Below, piece by piece: positions 49,536-62,137 of a DNA stretch of 64,000 nucleotides. A model generated the notes under the pieces. The model was given only the letters and a program-made list of their open reading frames with translations. It ran no database searches and was not told where the DNA came from. Origin of the DNA: Spongilla lacustris (taxonomy: Eukaryota > Porifera > Demospongiae > Spongillida > Spongillidae); contig OX442437.1 of assembly GCA_949361645.1 (NCBI GenBank), positions 5,102,026 to 5,166,025 on the forward strand, in the 5' to 3' direction. Position 1 is the stretch's first letter. Every line of letters begins with the position of its first letter. The translations under genes were made by a program, and so were the position numbers.

Positions 49536-49751
49536 TTTTGCATTTAATAACGCCACGAAGCTTGTATCGGTGCTCCGTGAATTTGCCCAGTCTTCTAGCA
49601 GACGATTTGGTATCGATGCAGATAGAATACCATCAAGTTCAGTGGACCCCACAATAGTCACAACTAGTGTCTCCAACGGAGGTAGCACATCTTTCGAAAG
49701 CGTATAGCTTCTTCGGCTGGTAGCTGGTTGCACGTTCTCTTCCAATTCCAT
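49536..49751 (-). CDS. Candidate first exon, unrecognised
   Basis: A true ATG at 49751 opens 72 codons (MELEENVQPATSRRSYTLSK, then VVTIVGSTELDGILSASI) up to a GTACCT donor. Composition is protein-like with no repeats, but I recognise no family and no partner exon. It lies outside the 40706-47722 element, so it is unlikely to be the missing start of the USP-Ulp1 gene unless the element captured a host gene. Confidence 0.3.
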
Positions 49752-49759
49752 GTAGATAT

Positions 49760-50372
49760 ATGGTTGTCTTCACAAAGCGAAAGCTAGATTGAACGCGAGG
49801 ATACGATTTTGGATGTATATATAGCATGTAACGACCAGTGTACTGTACAATAATTAACCATAACGTTTAATAATTTCATGCTGCACAACCTACAAAAGTG
49901 CATTTCGAATCATCTGTGTATGTGGCAAAATTAACACCATAGTAGAAGTATATGGCCAGATGATTTGGCTTTTAGGATCTGCCTTGGAAACTTGAGTAGC
50001 GGGTCTACACGGCGTGCTATAAGGGAGAAACGCTTGATAAATGCACCATCCTCCATTCAATGTATGTATTTCATAAAACCCAGTTTCGAATTAGCTGTGT
50101 GCACATTTTGGCAGAACAAAATGATACAAGAAGATGCATTCAGAGTACCTCTATCACTATTAGGCCTGGAAACATAGTTACGGGTCTCCAGCAAAGAATT
50201 GTACTCATTTGAATGCAAATCTCCATAGACGTTCCATACTTCATTATTTTATGACGCGCGTCGCGGGTTTCAATTATTCATGCATGTCCGCTATTTCTGG
50301 CCATGTATAGTTTCCACATCTTCTAACATTCCTCTTCTAAAATATGTCTGCATGTGTTGATCTCATGTCGTC
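49760..50372. other. Unique DNA
   Basis: No supported feature. Confidence 0.5.
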
Positions 50373-50375
50373 TAA

Positions 50376-50911
50376 GGCCATTCCAAATGTGATTGTAGTT
50401 TCCCGTCCTCCGCCCGCGTCATTATAGACCACCCACCATTATGTCATTATTCTAATTATCGGAATACCGGTACTTTTAATTTCAATTCATTTGTTAGAGA
50501 TGTTGGTTAACGTGTGCGTGTACGACGAATGTTGCCATACAACACTGCTATTTTAGGCCATTCCAAATGTGATTGTAGTTTCCCGTCCTCCGCATCGTAC
50601 AGAACATATGCACACTTCGACGTTAATTTACCAATGTAGTCCAAAAGGTTGTCCGCCATTTAATAATAGCAATTTAAGAAAAGGCTTGCCTGTTTCTTCT
50701 TGCCTAAGTGTCTCAGACATCAATAGTTACCGGTCCGGACATACTGCGCCATAATTTTCAGTTCTGTCACCTTTTGTATTCATGCCTGATGATGTGAATA
50801 TAGAGTATTCATTTTAAATAATTATATGTAAATAATGGATAATAGCCGCCCGCCCGCATGGGTTTTGGTAAAAGGTTCGGACGGGAAACTATTTTCACAT
50901 TTGGAATGGCC
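50376..50911. mobile_element. Harbinger-like MITE with duplicated left end
   Basis: Left end GGCCATTCCAAATGTGATTG pairs with right end CACATTTGGAATGGCC; TAA flanks both sides (50373-50375, 50912-50914), fitting the 3-bp TWA duplication of PIF/Harbinger. The left end is repeated at 50556 with TTTCCCGTCC following, so either two elements are nested or the end was duplicated. Confidence 0.75.
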
Positions 50912-50915
50912 TAAA

Positions 50916-51069
50916 GGTCGGCATACACGGGGCGACTTCCTGCCGACTTGTCGCATGCAACTCAGCAAACCATCAGTAAACTAAACAATTACATGTACGG
51001 AACTTTTACCCATATTCATTCGAGTTGCATGCGACAAGTCGGCAGGAAGTCGCCCCGTGTATGCCGACC
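50916..51069. repeat. Perfect 48-bp foldback
   Basis: Arms 50916-50963 and 51022-51069 are exact reverse complements (outer end GGTCGGCATACACGGGGCGA), around a 58-base loop with ACATGTACGGAACTTTTACC. A diverged relative of the right arm is at 62164-62213. Confidence 0.95.
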
Positions 51070-52640
51070 CCAGAGGCGGATACAGGGGGGGGGGGGGGGG
51101 GGGGGGGAGTCCAGGGTGTCCGGACATCCCCCTTGGAACCATTAATGAATATAATTAGTCCACATCGCGCGCATATAAATGTAATGATAGGAACCGAAAC
51201 GTAAATGTATAGTACCGTATATACTCACCAAACAGAATTTTGTTTGCCTTGAATTGGAATAACGTAATATATGATTGATAGCTTTACAATGACGTAATAT
51301 TTTGCAAAAGGCTGGACATTAGTCCATTGGTAAACGCGTTTATACACATAATTCAATACATTGGCGAATAATGCCATAGGCTACATACATCACATAACGT
51401 TTTTAAAAGTAAGTGGGGTTGGGGACTTGGAAGGCAGACTTGATTTCAGTACTCATCTATACATATAGGCAATTATAAGTTAGTTCCTATATAGTTAGCA
51501 GCAAATGTAGAAATCTAATAGGCCAGGCCTGTTTGAGAGCACTAAATACATTGTTTTAATACATTAAAATGCATGCAGCATCTGCCTCTTTTTTTAAAAA
51601 CATAATATTAGCGATCTCGAAGTCGAAATGGTTTAAAAAGAGGTTACAAAAAAATTCAAATCCAGTCAATAGAAATAAAAATACCACCATCGAAAAGAGC
51701 GTAAAAAACAAAACTTTATGATACTCAAACACAGTACAGATGTTTAATACTTAAAAAGTTTTCGTCTTTTGAAGAAATTATCCGATTCGTTAATTTTTGT
51801 CACGAACCTCAATGAGAGCCGTGCGACCCTTTCTGCGTATTGAGAAACTGCATTAAATAAGCAACATAATACTGTTGAACTTTCTGTGACAATAGAAAAT
51901 GGGTTCTTCTATTGAATGCCTTTATGAAAAGATTAAACTCAAAAGTATAAGAGTGCACCATTGTTCAGAACAATAAAACCGCTTTGCACGTCGCAGCGCT
52001 ACTATAGTTTTTTACCATCCGTCTTTTGTGCTGTCACCAGTGTCTCGTGCTCTAATGAAATAGAGAACAAAATGCTAGTATCAATACACAAGTGTAACAA
52101 CTAAACAAGTTAAATAATCAATGTAAAATTAAAATCAATAGATGTGAATAGTATACAAAATGTCGGGCGTTATAACATTTTTTGGAATCGTCAGATTGTC
52201 TCGAAGCTTTGTCAAATAAACAGCACTAAGAGTCCAGATACTTTTCTAAGTGGTCTGAACCTTAGATCTGGGTGTTCTGATACGTACAAAATGTGTCACT
52301 GATTTTTTAGTAACGGTCAGTATCGTCAAGACGAGAGTGAATTTCAAAAGGTCAATACAGAATGCCAAAGAGGAGCCTTCGAACTACGGCAGTAACTAAG
52401 CAACTGCCATAAATGCCACGCCGTGAACCAACAGGAGATTGCTACATCAGATATACAATGTACGCGAAGATGTGTTAATTTGGATGCAAAAGTAGGGAAT
52501 AAGATGGCGGTCAATTATTTGCAGAATTGTGACATATGTACTAATATTGTATGGAACGCTCCAGCTTCTGGGGCTCCGCCCCAGACCCCGGTATATATGA
52601 TGTGTGCATGGGGTCGCATGTATATGGACCTCTAGCTAGC
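51070..52640. other. AT-rich intergenic DNA
   Basis: A poly-G run of 25 at 51087 follows AGGCGGATACAG, which resembles a hAT terminus without a visible partner. 52563-52595 has a TGGGGCTCCGCCCCAGACCC hairpin. Otherwise nothing identified. Confidence 0.55.
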
Positions 52641-54916
52641 TCCTTAATCTTCTCACGGTTGAAGACAGCAGGGCTGTCACTGAGAGGGAGAAAATGTCAA
52701 ATAGGAATGCCACAGGTGACATATCTGCATGGGACATGTCTTCTGTGCAGCAGGTGTAACTCCTGATGAGACAAATTAAAGTGAAAGCAGTGATGGAATG
52801 GCCAACACCAAGCAGTGCTACAGAGGTACGACAATTCTTAGGTCTGACTTCCTATTATCAGAAGTTCATCTGTCACTTTTCGGACATTGCAGCTCCTCTG
52901 TACAAACTGACACAGAAGGACTACTGAGTGTGCATGAGGCAGCTTTTCGAACCTTGAAGTCAAAATTGACAAGTGCACCTGTTTTGACGTACCCAAGGTT
53001 TGACAAACGAGCTAGTCTTTTTGTGCTACAAACGGATGCAAGTGCAGTTGGGTTAGGTGCTATACTACAGCAAGATGGCTATGTGATTGGATATGTTAGT
53101 CGGGTGCTATCCAAATCTGAAGCCAACTATTGTGTCATCCAACGAGAGTGCTGGGCCGTCCGTTCCAGCTGTGGACTGATCATGAACCATTACAATGGCT
53201 CTCCGGCCAGAAAATGGAAGGCTTGCTTTGTAGATGGGCCCTGGCATTGCAGGAGTATGATTTCAGAATAGTGTATCGAAAAGCGAGTTTGAACACTAAT
53301 GCAGATGCCCTGTCTCGGAGAAAGGATCCAGAACTCACAGCCACCACCAGAATAGATGCAGGGTTGTCAACAGCAGATCCATTAAGCTCAAAGAAGTGAT
53401 GAAGTATTAAGCCAGTTATACAGAGCATTGAAAACGTCACAGAGATGCCCTAAAGGAGGGAACTGGAGGAAGCCATGCACCCTTGCGAGGATATAACCAG
53501 CTGTGGTCTCAACTCATCCTAAAGGATAACGTAGTCTGCAGACAGTACACACCTGGTCCCACCTCAGAGAGCATAACTGACAGCGTTTCCCACAGCATAG
53601 CAAAAACAGGGCGCTCCGCCCTGTTTGGAAAATGGGCGTGGTCATATAATTAACTCACTTGCAGTTTGCGATCGCGCGAGCGCATAAATCACGATAGGAA
53701 TTGAACGCGTGCGACGGACTGTTTGAATCAGTGCAATCGGCCAAGCACCCCTCCCCCCTCCCCGCCGAAGTCATTCGCGTGCGAACGTGGGCGGTACCGC
53801 ATACGGCGTCATTTATTTTTCATGAGCGCCCTGTTTGAAAAGCATTCTGTGGGAAACACTGATAACAGTCCCGGTGGCCCAAATGTCTCCATAGAAATGG
53901 ATCGCCTAAGACATTCGGCAGGGTATTGGGTCAGCATGTTACAAGATGTGGAGCAACATTGCCAAGAATGCATGACTTGCCAAAAAAGCCAACCAACTGG
54001 ACCGATGAGAGCTCCACTTGTGAATGTTCCAATTGGTAGACCCTGGCAAATGGTAGCCGTGGATATCCTGGAAGTACCAGTCTCCCCTAACAACAACAGG
54101 TACCTGTTAGTGATCCAGGATTACTTCACCAAGTGGGCTGAAGCCAGACCACTACCAGACCAAACAGCTGCACGGATAACCCGTGAATTGATGGAGGTTT
54201 TCACGCACTACGGGTTTCCAGACATAGTGCATTCAGACCAGGGACGAAAATTTTGAGAGTGCTATATTTCAGCAAACCCTGGAGGCATTTGGAGTGAACA
54301 AATCTCGGACCACAGCATACCACCCTCAAGGTGATGGGTTGGTGGAGCGATTTAATCGCATGCACTGTTGCAGCTGCTGAGAACATATGTTGAAAAGAAG
54401 GAGTGGGAGAAGTATCTCCCATTAGCCCTTTTTGCTTACAGAACTACTATTCACCATTCAACAGGTGTCTCACCATTTGAGATGATGTATGGAAGGAAGC
54501 CTTGTAAGGATGCTTTGCCCTCACTGACAGGATATGAGGTGCAGGATTATCAGACTATGCTGAAGGACAAACTAGCTGAGCTGAGAGACCTCGTGGAGGT
54601 GGAGATAACAAAAGCTGCAGAAAGCCAGAGAGTTGAATACAACAAGCATATGGCAAAGAGGGAATTCCACCAGGGGGATCTGGTCTGGCTGTCCATACCA
54701 ACTGCTGGTAAATTAGATGCACGCTGGGAAGGAAAATGGACAGTTACATCACTTACAGTGGAGATAACCAACGGTGCAAGAACAAGGGTAGTTCATGTGA
54801 ATAGGTTAAGATACCGTGTTCAGCCAGAAGCAAGTCCCTCGAGGAATACCAGTCATAAGGAAGACTGGCAACCACCCCAAACAGATCTTAACCTTACGCG
54901 AGCAGATGGCTACTGA
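52640..54916 (+). mobile_element. Ty3/gypsy pol fragment, 5'-truncated and broken
   Basis: Order of domains: end of reverse transcriptase (GLSLRGRKCQ, EVRQFLGLTSYYQKFI), RNase H (FVLQTDASAVGLGAIL, then WTDHEPLQWL and NADALSRR), integrase zinc region (HCQECMTCQKSQP), integrase core (DILEVPV, DYFTKWAEA, VHSDQGRKF, TAYHPQGDGLVERFNR) and C-terminal domain (FHQGDLVWL, WTVTSL, VNRLRYRV), stop at 54916. Frameshifts near 52925, 53170 and 54255, and a MITE at 53581, disrupt it. The RT catalytic YxDD and everything upstream is missing. Confidence 0.93.
53581..53861. mobile_element. MITE inside the gypsy element, 281 bp
   Basis: Ends CAGCGTTTCCCACAG and CTGTGGGAAACACTG, with ATAACTGA before and ATAACAGT after (an imperfect 8-bp duplication). 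hAT-like. Internal GCGCTCCGCCCTGTTTG near the left end is echoed by GAGCGCCCTGTTTG near the right. Confidence 0.8.
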
Positions 54917-55379
54917 AGTCGAATCTACATTGATACTTTTGGGTGGCCATTTTTAAGAATTGGTCGGCCCTTTACGACAGTGACGTTAGCGCTGCTATTA
55001 TGGGCGCGGAAGCGGCACTTGATTCACCTCGAGTGGCTCCAGGCATAGAATTGACATCGCATGTTGATGTTATTCACTCTTTGCATGGTCTCTAATTGTG
55101 CTTGTACGCAGTGAATCGGCCCCGGTGATCCATCGATCGCTGTAATTACGTCGTCCGATTATTCTGCTTTTGTGCTTAGGTTTATAGTCTTAGCACATTT
55201 CAGGTGAGTCACGTACGTTTTTCCAGCAGACGTTTCAGTTGCGCAGCCGGCCCATCCACGTAACAGTCTTCAGTTCACTATCAAAGTCACGGCGCCACTT
55301 CTAGATCTGGTACATTGAAAACGTTACCTTTCTCTTTGTAGATTCGACTTCAGTAGCCATCTGCTCGCGTAAGGTTAAG
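54887..55379. repeat. 43-bp perfect inverted repeat spanning the gypsy 3' end
   Basis: 54887-54929 (CTTAACCTTACGCGAGCAGA onward) is exactly the reverse complement of 55337-55379. The left arm includes the last codons and stop of the gypsy frame. The 407 bases between contain no open frame. Confidence 0.95.
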
Positions 55380-56040
55380 CGTTAAATTATTATTCGGATT
55401 ACTTAGTTGAAAATTAAAACATCAGTCGAGCCATCCTAGCCCTCCAATGTGATCTTATCTAGTAACCACACATGTAAATAAAACCCAGTCGGCCAAATGG
55501 CCGATTGCTTAACTAAATTGCTCGGTCGCTTTAAAGAAATGATCTGAAATTGGCCATGGGCCGCCCGCTATTTCGTGCTCTGGAAGTTGAATAAGTATAT
55601 GTATTTACTTGCACAGCTAGCTACATGCAATTACTGCAAATTTCACAAGTACGCTTTGTTATGATGTGCGACGCGCAACACATTATACTACAGTGTAGCT
55701 CATATTGCATCGTTGGTGCGGTTGCTTTGTCGTTGGTACTCATGGAAGTTCTTTGTTTTAACCTGCGGTATGCTACAAACCTACATGCACCAGATTATCA
55801 TTTTAGCGCGCCAATATTCAGTTGGAATCGTGACGAATGACGATGACCGCCCACATGCACAATACATGTAGAGGCGAGTTAATTTGTTAATTTTATACAT
55901 GTAACCATTATTAAAATCAGACGATTGAGCTCTGGTGAAGTATAAGTTGTGGCGCCCTTTAGTGCCCGTGGCGCCCCACGTCATAAAGCGGCAGGTGGGT
56001 TGGTGCCCCCCCCCCCCCCCCCCCCCCCCCGGCCTACGGT
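55380..56040. other. Unique DNA ending in a poly-C run
   Basis: No supported exon; about 24 C at 56009. Confidence 0.5.
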
Positions 56041-56306
56041 GGCACGGTAGGTCGCGCGTACGAGTAATGGTTGGAGAGCAAAAATTGGTACGAGCGGTGG
56101 TTGGAGAGCAAAATTGCGTACGAGCCAAGAGCAAAAATAGGTACGATCCGAGAGCAAAAATGAGTACGAGCCGACAGCAAAAATGTGTACGATCAGAGAG
56201 CAAAAATGAGTACGAGCTGACAGCAAAAATGGGTACGATCCCAGAGCAAAAATGTGCACGATCCCAGAGCAAAAATGCGTAGGAGCTGAGAGCAAAAGTG
56301 CGTAGA

Positions 56307-57706
56307 CAGTGGCGGATTTAGGGGGGAGGGGGGGGGGGGCGTGGAGGGCGCACGCCCCCCTCCCCCCTTCCTAATATACGGATGATAAAAATATATAATA
56401 AGACTATTAAGTTAACCTGTAACCCTTAACCTTTAATCTATTTTCATCCTTAATTCAGGATGGAAATCCTGAATTAAGGATGACTCGTATCGACATAAAT
56501 TCGTGATGATTTTTTAAAAAAATATTTAGCTTCTGTAGGCTTTCATCTAAACAGCGCTATCCATTTTAGTCATTCAAATCTTTATTTCTTTTAGAAAAAC
56601 AATGTTTAGGCTTAGTTTACTTTTTCGTTCGCAAATAATGCCGCGGTTACCATCGAAGTCGGGTATAAGGTTGAGGAAAGAGCAGGAAGCTTACTTTCAA
56701 GATAGAAACTGTTACTACGATCTGTAAGGAGAGCCATATAAGCAAATTAAACACTATGGGACACAGGAGGTACGAGCATCGAATTAACTCAAGGCGGACT
56801 AAGAGAAGCGAGTCAGAGCGGGTGTTACGATGGGTAGCCTCTGCAAAATAAAAATAAAAAAGCATTTCTGTCGTTGAGAGCGATGCAGAAATGCCTGGCA
56901 TTGGTAGAAATGCTGTCACCAGTACTGTTGGCACATAAAAAGAAGGGGTGGATGCTCGGACAGTGATAATAAATTACACTTTTCTATTATTTTGTGTACA
57001 AGTTTGATAAAAATACAACTTCTACCAAGAGTCTGCATGAAGGTGCTACCACCAATAAGTAGTGAAAAGGAGTAAAATTGATATGTTCAATGCTCGCATT
57101 ACAAACTATAAATTGCTAATCATTTAATTTATGTACGCGGGAGCAACGAACGTGCTTATGCATCCTTGAAGTTTGGGCTGCTTTCTAGATGATAAAAATT
57201 ATTCCATGCTATAGAATGTGTGCACCATTGTTGAAACAAACAGCTTTTATGTTCTAATGATTTTAATTTTCACTGCAATGGTTTTTATAAACGGCAGAAC
57301 TCACCATCCTGAATTCAGGATTTTATACCGATCCTGAATTCAGGGTCGTTTCACGCAGATTAAAGGCTAACCTGAGCTGAAGCGTGCTAGAGAGAAAGTG
57401 AACGGTTGTGCTTCAGACGAACGTCAAACCCAAAGCTGCTGCAGCACGTGCGCATGCGCAGTTTGCACAACTCGAAGGCATAAAGGCTGTTTCGGTATGA
57501 AATTCCGTATTGTTCTGAAGCTTCATAACGCGGAACTTGCAAAGCTTCTGGGGCTTCGCCCCAGACCCCAATGGGGGAGTTTACAGCGCTCCCCCATACC
57601 CCCTAGCTGGAGCGGGAGGGGGCGACGCCCCCTCCCGCACCCACTCCCCTTTCCTACCCTCTGCTCTTAGCGCCCCCCCTAACACTAAATCCTGCGTCCG
57701 CCCCTG
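56307..57706. mobile_element. Element inserted in the inverted duplication
   Basis: Ends CAGTGGCGGATTTAG and, inverted, CAGGGGCGGACGCAGGATTT. The uninterrupted counterpart near 61245 shows the pre-insertion site. A 5-bp GTAGA flanks both ends, shorter than usual for hAT, so the class is uncertain. The interior has no long frame but carries TGAATTCAGGAT palindromes and the three-hairpin module. Confidence 0.7.
57549..57637. repeat. Three-hairpin GC module, copy A
   Basis: Three consecutive stems: TGGGGCTTCGCCCCA; ATGGGGGAG with CTCCCCCAT; GGGAGGGGGC with GCCCCCTCCC. Confidence 0.9.
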
Positions 57707-57958
57707 GTAGAAGCTAAGACTAAGAGGCAGTTGTTTACATGCGTTTTCCAATACGTCATTGGTCATGGCGGTAAAAATAGCAACATGTCTTCCATCGCGA
57801 TTTGTTCCTGATGATCCGTTTTTATTATAACTTGCCCACGGAATGCAGAGCGTTATTAGGCAGCGCAAGGTTATGCCAGTTATACTCCCTATTTGCGCGT
57901 GTGTGTACTACTGTACACTGTCGAGTAAGTATCATACTCACGTCTGTGCCAGACTGTG

Positions 57959-58104
<146 letters not shown>

Positions 58105-58109
58105 ATAGA

Positions 58110-58870
58110 TCTCAAGGGTTTTTTTTGTAAGCGGGAGGCAGTGGGTTATTAAGCGTGAGATTGGCAGTTCTAGGCGTGAGATTAGTATAATAAGTTCATT
58201 TCACATCATCGTATCATCAGAATTTTCTTTTTATCTCGCGCTAGTCTCATAGTCAAACGCTACGCGGTACAATACGTTACACGACACTAAGTGTAGGGCT
58301 TATAAACATGCAATTTAACACTTCACTGGTAGGTTCAAAATAATGCCGGTGCTCAAAGTACATAAATTTGACTGAAACACAAACGGATTGTCTCTGATCT
58401 TAACGATATTTGTCCACTCACGATGGAACCTAGTATGGTATTTTCCTGCACTTATGGCATACTTAGCTCGTTTTGAGGGTCTTAGTCTCGTTCCCAGACC
58501 CACATACGGCAGTAGCGGATGGACTACATCACCGCTAAGCGAAAAGTGGCGCGAATGCATACATGTATCAGGCTGGGGACGAGACTAGATTTGTCTTATC
58601 TTCCTCTTCTTTTGTCGGACACTATAAATTCGTCATTCTCTTCAGCCATTGTTTCGTTCGCGCATGTGTAATATAACTAAGTAGACTTATTCATTTGCGT
58701 GCACGTGCATGCAATTTACGATCGTGATACCACACGTAGCGATTAATTCATCAATATTATTTTTAATGATAGGGTAATTTTGAAATAAAAACCGTATGCG
58801 TGAGATCAAATGGGCTATGCGTGAGAGCGTGAGATTGGACTCTTATGCGTGAGACTCACGCTTAAGGCGT
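58110..58870. other. Unique DNA within the left arm
   Basis: Absent from the right arm. Contains repeated GCGTGAGA motifs at 58150-58180 and 58797-58872. No exon found. Confidence 0.5.
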
Positions 58871-59059
58871 GAGACTTGAGGTGTCTGAGTGACTGTGTGT
58901 GTGTTGTGTGTGTGAATTACATACAATGTGCGTGTGTGTGTGGCCTTGCTGCTAAAGCCACAAGGTATGTCTCCCTTGTAACAAAGCTCATGTCTTCTCT
59001 TACTATTACAGTCCAAATGCTGACAGAACGTGACAGGGTCTTCACGAAAGAACGCAACG

Positions 59060-59814
59060 CTTTTACATCACTATAACTTAGGATTGAAATTAATTAACTG
59101 CTTGATTTCTTTAACCTATGTTGCAGAAGTTAGGCACATACTACAATCCAATTTATTGTAAGCGGTTAAGAAATTGTATCAAAGCCCTCATAAATCAAAA
59201 TATTCAAAGCCCTCTATTATCAACATTATTCAAGATTACGGTTAGAGATAATTGATTACTAATAAGTAATGCAAGATCTGAGTATGCAGTGGAACAGCAC
59301 TGATTTCAAGTTACTGAGTTCAATAGTGAGTTATTAACATTTAAAACCGTAATTTGCTTTAAGTTATTTAGATTGAAGCTGTTATGGGGTAACTAATTTT
59401 AATAACTATCACTAATTACTCCATACAATTTGAGTCTGTATTAGATCATGTAATGGTGAGTTACTATAAGTCAAAGTTAATTACAATTGTAGTGGCCCTT
59501 TAGCATTTTCAAGTTTGATTTGTTGTTTTGAATATTAATTAGTAAAACGCCAATTAAATTTCATACTCTTTCAAACTTTTTTCACGGCTATTCTTTAGAT
59601 TATGAATCTTGTAATTATTTAAAAGTTGTCGTACATTTCTGTGTCAAATTAATTGCAAGGTATTTGATTTTATCTTTTGAACTGTAAAAGATAATTGAAT
59701 TTTAATAATGCATTTGGTATTTGCCTAACCATGGTTATTGTGTATTCATAAATTGATTTATATTTATAATCTTATTTAAAAATTACGTTCATTCAAAAGT
59801 GTTGCATTCTTTCA
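59060..59814. other. AT-rich DNA in the left arm
   Basis: No feature that I can support; absent from the right arm. Confidence 0.5.
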
Positions 59815-60480
59815 TGAAATAAAGCTGGTGATTTCAGTTTGTAAATAGGATTTCAGTCTTCTGGTTCTAGAAGGGACATAAAACTCTGAAACCATACTTA
59901 ACTGCATGATTAGTGTAATAATCTATTTTCCTGTAGATGATCATGCAGGAGTCACTACTCTCCATTTGGGATTCTGCCATCACACAATGGTCCAAATGTC
60001 GCAATGAACCACATCCCTCTGGCCCAAGTTCACACCGACAAAAGTCATGAGATCTAGCAAGGGTTTCTTCCATTTCATCTGAACTCCTGGCCACTGCCCC
60101 TGATCCTGTGTCCAACCTCTAAAAAGGAATCTGGTGCCTGGTTGTACACCTTACCAGTTACATCAGATAGTGTTACCGTCCATGCGAAGGCCCAGGGATG
60201 TGACTGGTAAGGTGTGCAACCAGGCACCAGATTCCTTTTTAGAGGCAGATAATGAAATGGAAGAAACCCTCGCTAGATCTCATGACTGGGCCAGAGGGAT
60301 GCGGTTCAGTATGACATTTGGACCAATGAGTGATGGCAGAATCCCAAATGGAGAGTGGTGACTCCTGCATGATCATCTACAGGAAAATAGATTGCTACAC
60401 TAATCGTGCAGTTAAGTACGGTTTCAGAGTTATATGTCCCTTCTAGAACCAGAAGACTGAAATCCTAACCAGCTTTATAT
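59815..60480. repeat. Central palindrome of the duplication
   Basis: Arms of about 300 bases with occasional mismatches around a 32-base spacer at 60165-60196; the inner ends are CCTTACCAGTTACATC and GATGTGACTGGTAAGG. Confidence 0.93.
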
Positions 60481-60835
60481 ATATGTGTGTATGACATAAC
60501 TATTATACAGCTTTATAAAGCCAAACTCACGTACTGTCAGCATTTGAACTGTAATAGTAAGAAAAGACATGAGCTTTGTACAAGGGAGACATACCTTGTG
60601 GCTTTAGCAGCAAGGCCACACACACACGCACACTGTCTGTAATTCACACACAACAGACGCACACACACCCATAGACATAGTAACTGGCCATGGGGGGAGT
60701 GGGGGGGGGGGGAGGAGGGCAGAGGGGGCCTTGACTCCCCCAATTCCAATTTTGGGCAATATGTATATAAAGTACGCTGAATTTATATTGGACACACCCT
60801 TTGGGCCCCCCAATTTTGTTTGCGTTCCTACGCTT

Positions 60836-61049
<214 letters not shown>

Positions 61050-61595
61050 GCGCGCGCAAATAGGGAGGATAACTGGCATAACCTTGCGTTGCCTAATAAC
61101 GCTCTGCATTCCGTGGGCAAGTTATAAACAAAAACAGAAACTGTAAAATGGATCATCGTGAACAAATCGTGATGGGAAGACATGTTGCTATTTTTACCGC
61201 CATGACCAATGACGTATTGGAAAACGCATGTAAACAACTTCCTCTCAGCTCCTACGCATTTTTGCTCTGGGCTTGTGCACATTTTTCATCTGGGATCGTA
61301 CCCATTTTTGCTGTCAGCTTGTACTTATTTTTGCTCTCGGATCATACCCATTTTTGCATTCATGGTGCTAATTAGCATTTTAATAATTAATTAGCTAACA
61401 GTTGATGGCCCGGCCCCAGCTGTTTGACCCTAGTCTGCCACTGACTGCCAGGCAATACAAATTGTACGGGAGCTATAGTATAAATTAAAATTAAATATAA
61501 TAAATTAAATGTGATATACATGCATGTACTCGAAATTAAAACTGTTTAACCTTTAATCCCCCGGAGAACCGCCTAACCCGTTATGCACGTTAAAC

Positions 61596-61820
61596 CTAAG
61601 CAGTTAGGCTGTGTATCGTCTCTTTTTCCTTCTCGTCATTCTCATCCACTTCCTCACATTCGCTAGCTATGGAATCTAATCGAGCTGATCTCTTCCGCTT
61701 CCTCCCCCATCGCTTAGCCTTCGCATAACCACGTATCGCTATCCCAGGCCCGTAGGCTGGGGGGGGTCGGTGGGTTCGGTCGACCCCCCCCCGCTCGTCA
61801 GAACTAGTTCCGCTTGCCAT
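61596..61820 (-). CDS. Small basic-acidic reading frame, unrecognised
   Basis: ATG at 61820, 74 residues. A Gly/Pro-rich start containing a run encoded by poly-C, then RWGRKRKRSARL (nuclear-localisation-like) and an acidic end CEEVDENDEKEKE. It lies inside the composite element, near its left end. A second frame, MGRPRPTHNKQQRRNRGR, opens divergently at 61929. Neither matches a family I know. Confidence 0.25.
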   Translation of the reverse strand: MASGTSSDERGGVDRTHRPPPAYGPGIAIRGYAKAKRWGRKRKRSARLDSIASECEEVDENDEKEKETIHSLTA

Positions 61821-62009
61821 CAAAATAATTTATTCATAACTTCTATACATGTACATGTATAGCTATAGCCCGCGAGAACGAGATAACAATACATGCAGGC
61901 TTAGCAACCGCGGGACATCCATTCTAAAATGGGGCGCCCACGTCCCACCCACAACAAACAGCAGCGGCGGAACAGGGGGAGGGTCCGTGAATTAAATTAC
62001 GGGTTCCGT

Positions 62010-62137
62010 GCAACTATGGGTAAAAGTTCCGCATACGATCAAGAATTGCGGAACTTTTACCCATGCATACTGTTAGTTGGGCGTAGCCCGACCTTCGCGT
62101 ATTGGCGGATACGCGAAGGTCGGGCTACGCCCAACTA
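62010..62137. repeat. Two adjacent hairpins
   Basis: First: ATGGGTAAAAGTTCCGCA pairs with TGCGGAACTTTTACCCAT (about 62016-62064). Second: perfect 29-bp arms at 62074-62102 and 62109-62137, beginning TAGTTGGGCGTAGCCCGACC, with a 6-base loop; same family as 35402-35472. Confidence 0.93.
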
